DNA of 64,000 nt from Aralia elata (GCA_034770075.1 CM068377.1:70472358-70536357), one strand, 5' to 3'; shown: positions 12,068 through 24,202, counted from the first letter of the stretch. The notes: generated by a model not told the origin, from the letters alone. Program-made: numbers and translations.

Positions 12068-13500
12068 GAAATCCGGGATAGGAAGGGCACAAAAAATCAG
12101 GCGGCGGACCATCTATCGAGGTTGGAGAATAGTGAACATGTAGAGGAAGACAAGACAGTGATTAATGAGTTCTTCCCGGACGAGCAATTGTTTGCAATTC
12201 AAGCAGAAGTTCCATGGTATGCAAATTTTGTCAATTATTTGGTTAGCAACGTACTCCCTCCGGATTTGACAAGTCAACAAAAGAAAAAATTTCTGCATGA
12301 TGTACGTAGATATTTATGGGATGAACCATTCTTATTCAAACAATGTCCGGATCAAATGATAAGAAGGTGCATCCCGCAAAGTGAAGTAGAAAGTATTTTA
12401 CATCAGTGCCACGATTCATTGTATGGGGGACATTACGGAGGTGAAAGAACAGCTGCAAAAGTTCTACAAGTAGGGTTCTACTGGCCTATTTTGTTTAAGG
12501 ATGCTCACCAGTTTGTGCTTAGATGCGACCGTTGTCAACGGGTTGGGAATATCTCGAAGCGCCATGAGATGCCGCTCAATACAATATTGGAAGTAGAGAT
12601 CTTTGATGTATAGGGGATTGATTTCATGGGGCCGTTTCCATCATCCTTCAACAACGAATATATACTGTTGGCAGTTGACTATGTGTCTAAGTGGGTAGAA
12701 GCAGCTGCATTGCCTACGAATGATGCTAAGGTGGTGCTAAAATTTCTGCAAAAGAATATTTTCACAAGGTTTGGCACACCTAGGGCAATGATTAGTGATG
12801 AGGGGAACCATTTCTGCAACAGACCATTTATAGCTCTCCTAGCTAAGTATGGGATAACCCATAGAATTGCCACTGCTTATCACCCACAGACAAGTGGCCA
12901 GGCTGAAGTGTCTAATCGAGAAGTGAAGCGAATTATGGAAAAGATAGTGAATCCGAATCGGAAGGATTGGTCATTGAAGTTAGATGATGCTTTATGGGCT
13001 TACCGAACCGCTTACAAGACTCCGATTGGGATATCACCATACAAACTTGTGTATGGGAAGGCATGTCACTTGCCTGTTGAGCTCGAACACAATGCTTATT
13101 GGGCATTCAAAAGTTGAACTTTGATCTCAATGCAGTAGGCGAGAAGCGATTACTACAATTGAACAAGTTGGATGAGTTTCGCCTGCATGCTTATGAAAAT
13201 GCAAAGCTGTACAAAAAAAAAGGTAAAAGATGGCATGATTGTAAGATCATTGAAAGAAAGTTCGAGCCGGGCCAAGTGGTGTTACTTTTCAATTCCAGAC
13301 TGAGACTTTTTCCTGGAAAGCTAAAATCTAGGTGGTCAGGCCCGTTTACTGTCAAGCAAGCATTCCCACATGGCGCCGTTGAAATAGTTGGTCGAGATTC
13401 TGAAAATCCATTCAAAGTCAATGAATAACGCCTAAAGCACTATTAGGGTGGTGATTTTGATCGCCAAAAGTCCACAATTGTTCTCGCCATTGAAGCTTGA
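12068..13500 (+). pseudogene. pol: E2 pol remnant: RNase H end and integrase
   Basis: Begins in RNase H (RKGTKNQAADHLSRLEN), then integrase zinc finger (CHDSLYGGHYGGE ... CDRCQRVGN), catalytic segments GIDFMGPFP, MISDEGNHFC and TAYHPQTSGQAEVSNRE, and a C-terminal GKLKSRWSGPF region. Lesions: TAG at 12611-12613 replaces the Trp before GIDFMGPF; a frameshift lies near 13105; TAA near 13426; another stop near 13443. Close in sequence to E1 integrase but a different copy and orientation. Confidence 0.92.
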
Positions 13501-14546
13501 AGCAATTAGTAGTTAGGCCATGACTGTAAACCAAGCGCTTGATGGGAGGCAACCCATTAACTCCATCTGTATCCTTTATGTTCAGTTGTTATATTTCAAT
13601 TACCTCAAGTTTCAAATCTTTAAGTTTTCTAAGTTTTCAATGCACGTGTGTTTTTGGTAGTTTAGTTTTAGAACTTAATTTGCTCTAATATCTCATCTTA
13701 TGCTCAATGTGTCTAATTTATGCTTGGTGTGTTCCATTATTACTGGATAAGAGTATTGAGGATGATTGTTGTGTTGGAAATTGCAGAAAATTAGTTTTTG
13801 GAAAGTCTGGAGTTCGCGCCCTGGCGGCAATTTCCAGCACAAATTTCGCTCCCCGACGGAAAATTCAGGAACAAATTTTGCGCCCCGACGCGGAATGCGG
13901 AATTCAGTTTTAAAAATCTTCTTCCAGGCCCGATCATTTCTCTCTTTCTCTCATATCCTAATCTCTGTAACTCCTCTCCTAAACCAGGCGAAACCATCAA
14001 GCACTTATCTCTCTCCCATTCTCCCATTATCCCTTTCCAATTTCATCTTCTCCCATTCGGATTCAACACTGATCTACACGAAATCATCCTCCAATTGCAT
14101 TTGGGAACTGTCAAATTGGGGATTTTTGGCTAGGGCTTCTACTCGGTTCATCTTGCACAGTTGGGGTAATTATTCAACCAAGCAACGCATTTGGGTAAGT
14201 TCCATGAGATTTCTATGACGATTAGTAAGCTTTAATTCAACAATAACTACTCTAAATTGATGTGTATACACAGTTTGGGTTGATATTCATACATTGTATA
14301 CTTGTTGAATTGATTGAAATTTGGATACCCAATTGAGTTTGTGTTAGCTCAATTGGACGACTTGGGATATATTTTGCTTTGGTAGAATGTGTATTGCAGT
14401 ACTGTGAAAATTTTTGGTTGAATTGGGTTTGGGGGAGCTGTTGAAGAAGGTTTTCTGCTAGCGCACGCCAGGTGCTTGTCATATTGCCTCAAACAGAAAT
14501 TCTGTAATTTGAACACAGTTGATGCAAATTCTTGAGTTTATTGATC
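13501..14546 (+). other. E2 spacer between pol and envelope-like ORF
   Basis: Non-coding. The GATGGGAGGCAACCCAT motif just after pol corresponds to the E1 spacer. A decayed GC array lies at 13815-13893. No independent gene is supported. Confidence 0.7.
13815..13893. repeat. Decayed GC-rich array in E2 spacer
   Basis: Three related GC-rich units (CGCCCTGGCGG, CTCCCCGACGG, CGCCCCGACGC) start at 13817, 13849 and 13881, exactly 32 bp apart. The palindromes are imperfect, but the position matches the array in the E1 spacer. Confidence 0.7.
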
Positions 14547-15110
14547 ATGGCACCAAAGAGACACATGGGTGAGGGTTCTTCCTCAGTGCCAGCTAGGGCC
14601 TATGATCACAACAGGTTTGTCAGTGCCGAGGTGGCTGAAAGGTTTGAAACGTATATTGGGCGTAAAGCTCTAACTCCCGAGCGTGGCCTCCGGCCTGACA
14701 TGTTGGTTGATGGGGAAATGGAATAACAGATCTCTGAGTGGGGATGGGATACTTTCAGTGATCACCCTGACCCGGCAGTTGTGGTAATTGTCCAGGAGTT
14801 TTATGCCAATGCATAGGACAAACCACCTTACACTATTACTGTACGGGGAATAGCAGTCTCATTCAGCGCCCAATCTATCAACGAGTACTATATTTTCGTG
14901 ACTCCTGAGGTCTATCAGTATTCAGAATTCCTTCGCTCAAGCCCTGATTATGAGAAGATCTTATCAGACTTATGCAAGCCAGGGACCACTTGGGTGTTGA
15001 AGGGCAACCGGGAGGCTACACTGTTCCATAGCAAGGATTTAAGCCTGTATAGGAAGATCTGGTATACCTTCTTTTGTGCAAAGCTCATGCCATCCCAGCA
15101 TGTTCATCAC
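14547..15110 (+). pseudogene. E2 envelope-like ORF, broken and truncated
   Basis: Starts at ATG 14547 (MAPKRHMGEGSSSVPARAYD) and is homologous to the E1 ORF at 3883. One frame runs through with TAA at 14724-14726 and TAG at 14814-14816. Recognisable parts include ALTPERGLRPD, LCKPGTTWVL and SKDLSLYRKIWYTFF. Homology stops just after a SQHV motif, about 15100-15113, at the junction with E3. Function of the family is unknown. Confidence 0.85.
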
Positions 15111-15930
15111 GCCATGGGGCAAACTGTAAACTATCTCACATGTCACATAGAGCTTTGCCTACGACATGACTACTCAATGGGCACGGGACTACAAAACCAC
15201 CCAAATCCTTGAGCTTTGGAGGAGAAGGTATATGGGATACAATAGAAATTAGCTCATCATCATCATTGGGGATCAAGGCTAGAACCTCGACCTCCTTTTC
15301 TTGTTTCCCACATGTCTCTTCCATATCAGAATCATCATCAATTAGCACGTCTGGTTGCAGCTTTGACATAGGAAATCCATCAGTTTCGAGAACCAAATCA
15401 CTTGATAATTCACCATGATGGTGATTGTTAATGAAGTTTAAAATGTGTTTTACGTGGTTCTCAACCTCCTGATTTTTCATACTCTCCTCATTCGAAGCTA
15501 TGATGTTGGACAAAAATTTCTCTAAGTTTGACATCCTCTCTTCTTGAATAGGAGCTTGATCATGAAATTCTGGAGTATATGAATGACTTGGAGCACGGGT
15601 TTGAGCTTGATTATGTTGGCTCCATGAAAAATCCAGATGATTCTCCCAACTATGATGATAAACATCGGAACAGTCATAACTGTTGGGGTAATCGCCGAAG
15701 TTGCCACCATACTATGTCGACTCGAAATTGATGGTACATATATGACTCGGATGGTTCCCAACATAATAATCACAATTCACCGTAACACGTTAAGTACGTT
15801 GGGCCACTAAAGCGTTAACATTCCTTGACAGTGCCTCTATATGTGCCGCCACCTTATCAAATCCATCCATCCATGCCGCTCCTGATTGGGTCATTCCCGT
15901 GTGAGGCCATTGATAATTATAGTTGGCCAT
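15111..15930 (-). pseudogene. E3 gag C-terminal half and protease start
   Basis: From ATG 15930 (MANYNYQWPHTG), which aligns to about residue 250 of E1 gag; the capsid half is missing, although primer site and LTR are intact upstream. The zinc knuckle is altered (CDYYVGNHPSHIC, second Cys now Tyr) and a TAA follows ALVAQRT. The gag tail continues to MSNLEKFLSNII and an acidic linker, then the protease entry (PPKLKDLGGFVVPCPL). The frame stops at CDM near 15136, where CDLGAS is expected, and homology ends near 15112. Confidence 0.8.
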
Positions 15931-16058
15931 GGTGTACCTTGTAACGAAGAAAGCATTAAACAGAAAAATAAAAAAAATGTTAAAAATAAATTTATATACA
16001 AGTTTAAATTAAGATCAATTCGATTGAAATTAATATTGGTAAAATTATTAGAAACAAT

Positions 16059-16076
16059 TCCCCGGCAACGGCGCCA
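16059..16076 (-). other. E3 primer-binding site (tRNA-Asp)
   Basis: Minus strand TGGCGCCGTTGCCGGGGA, the standard tRNA-Asp complement, 6 bp from the LTR. Confidence 0.93.
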
Positions 16077-17216
16077 AACATTTGTTGGTCGATTTAGCAA
16101 TCGATAAACACACACGTGCAAGTATACACGGCCCACAAGTAATATATGATAAGATATAAGTCGAACACATAGGGAATTGTTGCGAAAAAATACCAAGTAT
16201 CAATCGTATATCAATTTAATCTAGTTTAAACGATGAAGGTCTGAATTTTGTTGATTGGTTGAGTTCAAAGGACAAGTAATAAGTAAACTGCGGTAAAATA
16301 TCAAGATAGGAAGGCCTAAGATTACAATTTCCCCCAACACATCATTTGAATCTCCTAACTCTCTCTTTTCAATCAGTTATATCATACGAATTGACAACCG
16401 AGAAATCAAAACTACATAAGAGCCTCTGTCGATGGTCAATCACAAATCTTCCTAAGCGGTGCATAGGTATATGTCTATCCTATACACTATCAAGAGACTA
16501 ATTTCAGGAATGATTAATAGACATGTGTCACTAAATCTAATTAATCGTCCCCTTAATTACCAACTTTCACATCGAAAGTCATTAAGACTAGATTCTCAAT
16601 TGGTTGCATGCGGTAATTAGGTATATGTCTATCCCAACTACTATCAAGATACCTATTATTGCAGATAATTAATAAGACACATGTCACTTAATCTGATTAA
16701 TAACCCACAACAATCTATACTTTCGCATGTTATCATAACTAGGTCTTAACCTATAATCCGTTCGTTAAGTTCATATAGGCTCCCAAGGTAATTACGGGCC
16801 AAGCAATTAATCTAGAAAGCAAAGGTTATGATAATCAATTCACAAATGAATAACTAAAATCAATAGAGAGAGAATTCAATTCAATTTAAGTGTTGGGTTC
16901 CATTGCAATCTTAGAATAGAAGGTTAGTTCATGATAACTATAATAAACATCAATTTCAATTTATACATTGTCAAATTCGAATTACAACAGAGTTAAAAAT
17001 CTAGAAATAAAACCACTTTTGAAGTTGTTCAGCTATGTTCCTTGGGTTATTGTTGGTTTCTAGCTCTCCTCCTTAGTTTTGCAATTCTTGTTGACTGAGT
17101 TCCTTGGTTTGTGGCTTGATTTAGCTTGATTTGCAGCCTTTAGCCCTGTTGTTTGATGTATTTTGTAGCCTCCCTCTCTCTAGACATCTAATATGAAGCT
17201 TAAGCTTAGAAGAGAT

Positions 17217-17224
17217 TATATATA
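17217..17224 (-). promoter_or_regulatory. E3 LTR TATA box
   Basis: TATATATA in the minus-strand context GGCTATATATAATC, about 90 bp downstream (in transcription direction) of the palindrome array. Confidence 0.6.
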
Positions 17225-17313
17225 GCCTCCTTCAAGAAGCCCTAGCCAAAGTCGGACAAAATGGAGCTCAGATCGCACTGAAACTGTGTCAGATCGCACT
17301 CAATCTCGACTTG

Positions 17314-17470
17314 GTGAGGCCTCGCTGGTATGTGGCGAGGCCCCGCTGCCCTGCTGCACCTCCCTGTATGCGATGGCGAGGCCTCGCTGGTATGTGGTGA
17401 GGCCCCGCTGGTCTGCTGCAACTCCCTGTATGCCCTGGGGAGGCCCCGCTGGTTTGTGGCGAGGCCCCGC
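17314..17470. repeat. GC-rich palindrome array in E3 LTR
   Basis: Six copies of GCGAGGCCTCGC or its variants start at 17314, 17335, 17376, 17397, 17438 and 17459; steps are 21, 41, 21, 41 and 21 bp, a 62-bp two-copy unit repeated three times. Most copies carry GGCCCC in place of GGCCTC. Confidence 0.92.
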
Positions 17471-17902
17471 TGCCCTGCTTGGAAAATTCAGCATTGACGT
17501 CAGTTGGGAAAAATGTCATAACTTCTTCGTCCGAACTCGGATTGAGGCGATTCAAAATGCTACAGAAAGTTAAGAAATAACTCTACAACTTTCATTCTTT
17601 GAGTTCTGAGAGATAACGGCTGGATCTTGGGCAAAATTGGGCGAGAAGCAACTGCTATGTCAATGTTGCGCTAAAAATGGCAAACAAAGCACTTCCAAAC
17701 ATTGAACCAATTAGCTTTTATTCAAATTCCTACAAAACAAAGCAAAAATACGTAAAAGAAATACAAAACACATAAACACAATATAAAAATAAATTATCTA
17801 GAAAGAAAATAAAAATAGATAAAAAGCACATCGAATACCCAAAGACTTGCAAACTATCAAGGTCAAAAGTACCCAAATTGTGTGTATAAAACACACTCAT
17901 CA

Positions 17903-19719
17903 TTATGCCCTGGAATCGGTTGCATACCTACTTAACAAGGTACCTACCAAATCCGTCCCAAAGACTCCATATGAGTTATGGACAGGGAGGAAACCAAATC
18001 TTAAGCATATTAAGACTTGGAGTTGTCCAGCTTCTATCAATAGGTTTGAGCATGATAAGCTGAAGACTAGATTTGACAAATGTAGATTCGTGGGATACCC
18101 TAAATAAATATCACGGTATTATTTCTATCATCCTACTGATCAAAAGGTGTTTGTTGCAAAACACGCTGCCTTCTCGGAAAGGGAGTTTATCCTTGAAGGG
18201 GTCAGTGGGAGTAAGATATACCTTGAAGAAATTCAAGAAGCACAAAATACTACGGATCAAAGTCAGGTACCTGACCAAGTGGAAAAACCTACTGTATCAC
18301 AGCATATTCGTAAATCTAGAAGAGTACTGAAGATACCTGATAGGTATAGATTCATCATAGAGGATGATGATGAGGTACACATCATAGAGGATGATGATCC
18401 ATTGACTTATGAAAAGGCTATGAGTAGAAAAGACTCAGAGAAATGGCTAGAAGCCATGAAATCAGAGATGAACTTCATGTATGAAAACCAAGTATGGACT
18501 TTGGTTTCACCACCTGAGGGCATTAAGCCTATTGGGTGTAAATGGGTCTTTAAGAAAAAGACTGGAGTGGATGGCAAGGTAGAGACCTATAAGGCCCGAC
18601 TGGTTGCAAAAGGTTTCAAACAAAGACAAGGAGTTGACTATGATGAAACCTCCTCACTAGTAGCTATGCTCAAGTCCATTCGGATTTTGCTTGCAATTGC
18701 AGCTTATTATAACTATGAAATCTGGCAAATGGACGTAAAAACGGCCTTCCTCAATGGAGAGCTTGAGGAGAATGTATATATAATACAGCCAGAGGGTTTT
18801 GTTTCAACGGTTGGAACAAACCAAGTCTGTAAGCTACAACGATCCATTTATGGATTGAAGCAAGCTTCTCGAAGATGGAACATCCATTTTGATAAGATAA
18901 TCAAAAAGTTTGATTTTATCAAAAATGAGGATGAACCTTGTGTGTACAAGAAGGTTAGTGGGAGCGCTGTTTCATTCCTTATATTATATGTTGATGATAT
19001 ATTATTGATAGGGAATGATGTTCCTATGCTACAGTCGATCAAAATTTGGTTATCTAAACACTTCTCCATGAAGGACTTGGGTGAGGCATCCTATATTTTG
19101 GGGATAAAGATCTATAGAGATAGATCTAAAAGGATGTTTGTCTTGACCCAAGAAAAGTACATTGACTCGATGCTAAAGAAGTTTAGCATAGAAGATTCCA
19201 AGAGAGGTCTCATGCCGATGAGCCATGGAATACATCTCTCCAAGAAACAGGCCCCAAAGACACCTGAGGATCTATCATGTACAAGATCCTTATGAGTAAG
19301 ATTCCTTATGCTTCAGTAATAGGATCTATCATGTACAGTATGATATGTACTAGACTAGATGTCGCTTATGCACTTAATGTAACAAGCAGATATCAGTCAA
19401 ATCTAGGAGAAGAGCACTTGAAGGCAGTGAAAAACATCATAAAGTACTTGAGAAGAACTAAAGATGTATTTCTTGTCTACGGTGGGTCTGAATTGAAACT
19501 AAAGGGCTATACAGACTCAGGTTTTCAAACGGACCAAGATGATAGTAAATCCGTTTCAGGGTACGTGTTTACCTTAAACGGTGGCGCAGTGAGTTGGAAA
19601 AGTTCCAAGCAGCAAACAGTTGCTGATTCAGTGACAGAGGCAGAGTACATAGCTGTAAGTGAAGCTGTAAAGGAAGCTATTTGGATGAAGATGTTCATAA
19701 CTGAACTTGGAGTGGTTGC
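17903..19719 (+). pseudogene. pol: E4 pol: integrase C-terminus, reverse transcriptase, RNase H start
   Basis: Copia order, integrase before RT. Integrase tail LLNKVPTKSVPKTPYELWTG; RT with NQVWTLVSPPEGIKPIGCKW, WQMDVKTAFLNGELEE and active site LYVDDILLIGND near 18985-19020; RNase H with GYTDSGFQTDQDDSKSVSGY. Lesions: TAA at 18105-18107 where E5 has GAA, and a frameshift at 19267-19283 caused by a 17-bp copy of sequence found 54 bp downstream. Interrupted at 19719 by S1. Confidence 0.92.
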
Positions 19720-21254
19720 TATTGGTCGATTTCGCAACCGAAAAATACGCGCAAGTATACGCGGTCAACAAGTAATAAAGAGTAAGTAAAGTATCGATCC
19801 CACGAGGAATTGTTTCTAATGTTTACCAAGTATTAACCTTTTATCATTTCAATCTTATTTAAACAAATGACAATTGTTTTTGTTGTTTTGCATTAATAAC
19901 AATAACAAATAATCTAAGAACTATAGAAAGCTTTAAGATAATGAAAATCTAGTATTAACAAGTCTAAGATTACAATTTCCCCCAACACTTCATTTAAATC
20001 TCTTAACTCTCTCTTTTTCAACTAGTTAATACACAAGAATTGTTAACCGAGAATTTCACCTTATTCATAAGCCTTGGTGTATGGTCATATGAAAACCACC
20101 CATACACGACACATAGGTATATGTTTATCCTACATGCCAACAATCCATTCAATTCCATGAATAATCAACAAGACACACGCCACATAATCTTAGTCAATCT
20201 ACACATCAAACGAATGAACCTCCGTATAGGGAGTCATTAAGTTTGTAATCTCATAATGATTACACACGGCATTTAGGTATATCTCTATCCCAAATACTAG
20301 CAAGTCATCTATTCTTGAAGACAATGAATAAGACACACGCTACATAATCTTATACATCACCCACAAAAATCTCTAACTTTCGTATGATATCAAAACTAAT
20401 TCTCAACACTATAATCCACTTTTCAATTTCATATAGGTGATCAATCAATTAAACTTTCATTATAAATCATGCTAGACATTCAATTCGCAATTTATTACAA
20501 TAGAATGTTGGTCGAGAACACGAATGTAAAATATGGCCACCTCTCGATGCACCATATTCGTATCACACTAAATCCACAATTGATAGAATGAATGTGAACA
20601 CCCTAGATGACTAACGCATTATATCTCTATATGAATTACAATAAAAAAGGGGTGAAGCATAAGTTCTCAATTGGCCACATATGGTGCTTCGGTATATCTC
20701 TATCCTAGGCACGAAACTTAAATTCCATCACATGCAGAATTCATGAACATATGCTAGCATAATCAGATCTCAATCTATATTTCCTTTCTCAATTCCATAT
20801 AGATTATCACACTAATTGATGATCAAGGTAATTAATACATGAAGCGCAAATTATGATATCCAATTCTAAAACGATAACTAACATCAAAGAGAGATAATTT
20901 GATTCAAACTAGGTGTTGGGTTCTATTGAAATCTTAGAATAAAAATCTAGTTCATGGTAGCTACAAATAACATCATATTCAATTTAAACATCATGTTGGA
21001 TTACAAATTAGAAGGGAAATTAGAGATAAAACCAATTTTGATGGATATTCAGATGTTGCTTGTTGGGTTGATGATGATCTCTAGCTTTTTCTCCTTGATT
21101 TTGCAATCCTTGATGCTTTAGCTCCTTGGCCTTTTCTTGATATAGCTTGATTTGTAGCACTTTGGCCCTCCTTGGTGATGAATTTGGTAGCTCCCCCCTC
21201 TCTTGAATCTGATTTATGGGGTCTAGGTCTCATAAAAATGGAGGCTACATATTG

Positions 21255-21262
21255 TATTTATA
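21255..21262 (-). promoter_or_regulatory. S1 TATA box
   Basis: TATAAATA on the minus strand (ACTATAAATACAAT), about 80 bp downstream of the palindrome array in transcription direction. Confidence 0.65.
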
Positions 21263-21340
21263 GTTCCTTAAGCAAAAACCTAGCTTAGCCCACGAATTTT
21301 GACTAAAAATTAGTTGAAATCGCGAAATCCGGCGAATCCG

Positions 21341-21507
21341 GCGCAGCTGCGCGCAAGGATGCGCTGAATACTGAACTCCCTGGATGTCGGGCGCAGCTGC
21401 GCCGACTTTGGCTTGCGTCCGGGCGCAGCTACGCTGCCCAAGTTTACGTTTTCTGCATGAAGGGCGCAGCTGCGCCGAAATTGTACTAGGAATGGGCGCA
21501 GCTGCGC
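21341..21507. repeat. GC-rich palindrome array in S1
   Basis: Five copies of the perfect palindrome GCGCAGCTGCGC start at 21341, 21391, 21423 (GCGCAGCTACGC), 21464 and 21496; steps are 50, 32, 41 and 32 bp. Confidence 0.95.
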
Positions 21508-22100
21508 CGAGCACTGCTTCTGCTGCATTTTCCAGATTTGACGTCTGTTGGAAAAATGGCCATAACTTCTTCGTCCGAACTTAGATTAAGGCAATTAAGG
21601 AGGTGTGGAAAGCTAAGAAGTAGCTCTACAACTTCCATAACTGGAGTTTGACGAGATACAGGACGGAGCAAGTCTCAAATTGAGCCCAAAGCAACTGCTG
21701 CTTAAAATCCATGCAAAATCCGATGGTAAAATGATCATAACTCTCTCATACGAACTTCAAATTGGATGATTCCAGATGTTCTGGAAAGCTAAGATCAAAA
21801 TCTACAACTTTTGTTCTTTAAGTTTTGAGAGATTCGGATTGGAACATGGGTGAAATTGAGAAACAAGCAGCTGAAATGCCAAATTCACGCCGAAAATGCA
21901 TTGATCCCAAGGGCTTTTATTTCAATACCTACAAAACAAAGTAAAAACACATAAAAATATACAAAAACATATAAAAATAATACAAAACTACATTACACAA
22001 CAATAAGATGAAAACACATAAAACCAAACGAAATAGCTAAAGACTTACAAATTATTAAGGCTAAAAGTACCCAATTTGTGTATATAAAACACACTCATCA

Positions 22101-22370
22101 GTTCCTAGCATTAGAGGAGTTGTACCTTTATTTTGTGACAACACCGGAGCTATTGCGCAGGCTAAGGAACCCAGGTCTCATCAGAACTCCAAACACGTGT
22201 TGCGGCAGTTTCATTTGATTAGAGAGATCATTGAAAGAGGAGATGTCACCCTAGAGCGTGTGGACTTTCAAAACAACATTGCAGATCTATTTACTAAAGC
22301 TTTAACACAACAACAGTTTGATCGTCACTTAGAGAAGATGTGTATTAGATACTATGGTAATTGGCTTTAG
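22101..22370 (+). pseudogene. E4 pol C-terminus (RNase H end)
   Basis: Resumes after S1 with VPSIRGVVPLFCDNTG, then the copia RNase H tail KHVLRQFHLIREIIERGD and DLFTKALTQQQFDRHLEKM, ending at TAG 22368-22370. No lesion in this piece. Confidence 0.93.
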
Positions 22371-22372
22371 TG

Positions 22373-22384
22373 CAAGTGGGAGAT
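22373..22384 (+). other. E4 polypurine tract
   Basis: CAAGTGGGAGAT directly before LTR start TGAAAGTAG; the same tract occurs reversed at 44266 in E5. Confidence 0.85.
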
Positions 22385-24202
22385 TGAAAGTAGTATGCAC
22401 ACAAGCCAATCATATTTGATATGATATAGCATATACTTTGTAATCTTATTCATTTATTAATAAAAGAATTGATTTTCTTAAAAGGCATTTTACATTATCT
22501 ACATAGCGTTCTCATATTAAATGTGATAAACCCATAATTTTGAGCAATGCTTTTAGAATCATGATGGTGATCATGCTAATGAGATCTAAATTCTAGATAG
22601 CTCACAAACTAAAATCGTTCCTAATCGATGGATTACTAAAAAGGGGATTAGTGAATCCGAATAGATTAGTACATACGTTACTTGCTCTTAAGAAGAGGAT
22701 GATTGATCTCATAATCATTTATGTGGAGACACTAAAACAAGTATGTAGGTGCTTATTAGAGAATAAGTTCACTGAACATGGCTCGCTAAGGAATACCTAA
22801 TGGAGTTTTACTCGCCTGTCAATAGGAATTCCTCTAGTGATAGTAGTACAAGTGATCCTTGGACTTGAGATCATCATAGTATCTTGTGTATGATGAGTTA
22901 TACTTTGACATGTCCCTTAAGATCTTTAGGGTATAACAAAGGGTATGATTGGGTATAATTAGTTGTACATGGAGATAGGTGAATGATCAACAAAGAATCT
23001 ACCTCGTCTAGTAAAAGATGTGAATGTCCTATGTGATTTGATAAATGACAACTCAGTAGTCCTTGGCCAAGGTAGAATGAAATTAGAAAGGAGTTTCTAA
23101 TTTACATTATTTAGAGTTGTGCATTTGGGAATCGAAATACATATAATTAACTAAAATAAGACTTGACGGTAAATCCATGTCTTATATTTAATTGGGACAT
23201 TGTATGGTAGAAGGATTGAATTGTACGGACTATCACTGAATGGTTCTTTTGTGATTAATGTTGAAATCTATATTATTTGAAAAGTCGTTGATCGCTAAGG
23301 GGGTTTACCCTTATTGTAGAATAAATGTTATTTATTTAAATGAATTAAATAGTTTAATTTATTTATTTAAATAAGATTAGAATTGTTCTAATTGATTTAT
23401 TCACAACCGGTTTAATATGGAGAACCTAAAGGGTCACACCGCAAAAGAAAAATATTTGTTTAAGAAGTAAATGACATAATTGTAATAATAAGTTAAGTGT
23501 ATTTAATTTAATCTATGGAGATAGAATAAATTAAATAGCTTAATATTTATTATTTAATATTTGGAAATATTAAATATAAATTAATAAGAGGAGTCTTATT
23601 ATTATTATTATTACTATAACTATTATTTAATTCCTAATAGGGATTGGGAATTAATTAATAGAAGTACTCTCTCATGAATTCCTAATTGGATTAGGAGCAT
23701 AATTAATTAAAGGAGTTTAATTATAATAGAAACCCTAATCCTAAATAGTTTAGGGAAGGGTTTTCCTACATCTATAAATAAGAGAAGTCTTATCATAGAT
23801 TGGGGTTACACACTCTTGCATTAGATTGTGGAGAGTACTTGCAATTTCTATAGAGATAGAAACTAGGGTTTTCCCAACACCCATCTTCTTGAACAACTAT
23901 TCTTCCTTGGTGGATCACCTCTAGAGGCCAAACACTTGGGTGGCTAACGTTGATCAAGCGAAGGAATTTAGTCGGTGGAATTCAAGGAGAACACGAAGGA
24001 ATTGGAGGTGAACTTGTACCCGAGGAAGCTTTGATTCACAAGGGTATAATTCTCTATCTCTATCTCTTTCGTTAATTGATAATTGAACACAAGGAAAGAT
24101 CATGGTGATGGTTTGTATGAAAAATTTTAAAATCCGTTTTATCACGCTTCCACTCTATTTATGTAATTTGATTGCATGCTTGCGTTATATACAAACCTAA
24201 CA
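22385..24202 (+). repeat. E4 3' LTR
   Basis: 1818 bp, TGAAAGTAGTATGC ... ACAAACCTAACA, closely related (in opposite orientation) to both LTRs of E5. Contains an ATT microsatellite near 23597-23615. After the final CA the E6 integrase sequence begins at once (GATTTTTCAAGG). Confidence 0.93.

Larger units (their letters stand above)
12068..15110 (+). mobile_element. E2: Athila-type gypsy remnant
   Basis: Plus-strand Athila interrupted at its RNase H end by E1. It retains integrase, a spacer with a decayed palindrome array, and most of the envelope-like ORF; its 3' end and LTR are missing beyond about 15100-15120, where minus-strand E3 begins. Its 5' half is left of the window. Confidence 0.9.
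15111..17902 (-). mobile_element. E3: truncated Athila-type gypsy
   Basis: Minus strand: 5' LTR at the right, a perfect 18-nt tRNA-Asp primer site, a shortened gag and the start of protease, then truncation at about 15110 against E2. It lies in copia E4, whose pol begins directly at 17903 (flank TTATG). Its 3' half is absent. Confidence 0.9.
16083..17902 (-). repeat. E3 5' LTR
   Basis: 1820 bp; plus-strand ends TGTTGGTCGATTTAGC ... ACACACTCATCA. Two copies of GGTATATGTCTATCC near 16465 and 16621, a TATA box on the minus strand at about 17217, a GC palindrome array at 17314-17470, and a CATAACTTCTTCGTCCGAAC module at 17516-17535. Confidence 0.92.
19720..22100 (-). mobile_element. S1: solo Athila-type LTR in E4
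   Basis: 2381 bp with Athila LTR ends (TATTGGTCGATTTCG, where TG has become TA, to ACACTCATCA). Flanked by GTTGC (19715-19719) and GTTCC (22101-22105), a 5-bp target duplication with one change. E5's intact pol shows the original uninterrupted sequence. Solo form implies LTR-LTR recombination. It has three GGTATATNTCTATCC motifs (20117, 20275, 20690), so it is longer than its relatives by an internal repeat. Confidence 0.93.
17903..24202 (+). mobile_element. E4: Ty1/copia retrotransposon, 5' part lost
   Basis: Plus strand. Pol starts mid-integrase at 17903 and is split by solo LTR S1; pol resumes at 22101. A polypurine tract and a 1.8-kb LTR follow, ending at 24202 inside SIRE element E6. 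Same family as E5, from protein and LTR similarity. The 5' LTR, gag and first half of integrase are missing. Confidence 0.92.
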
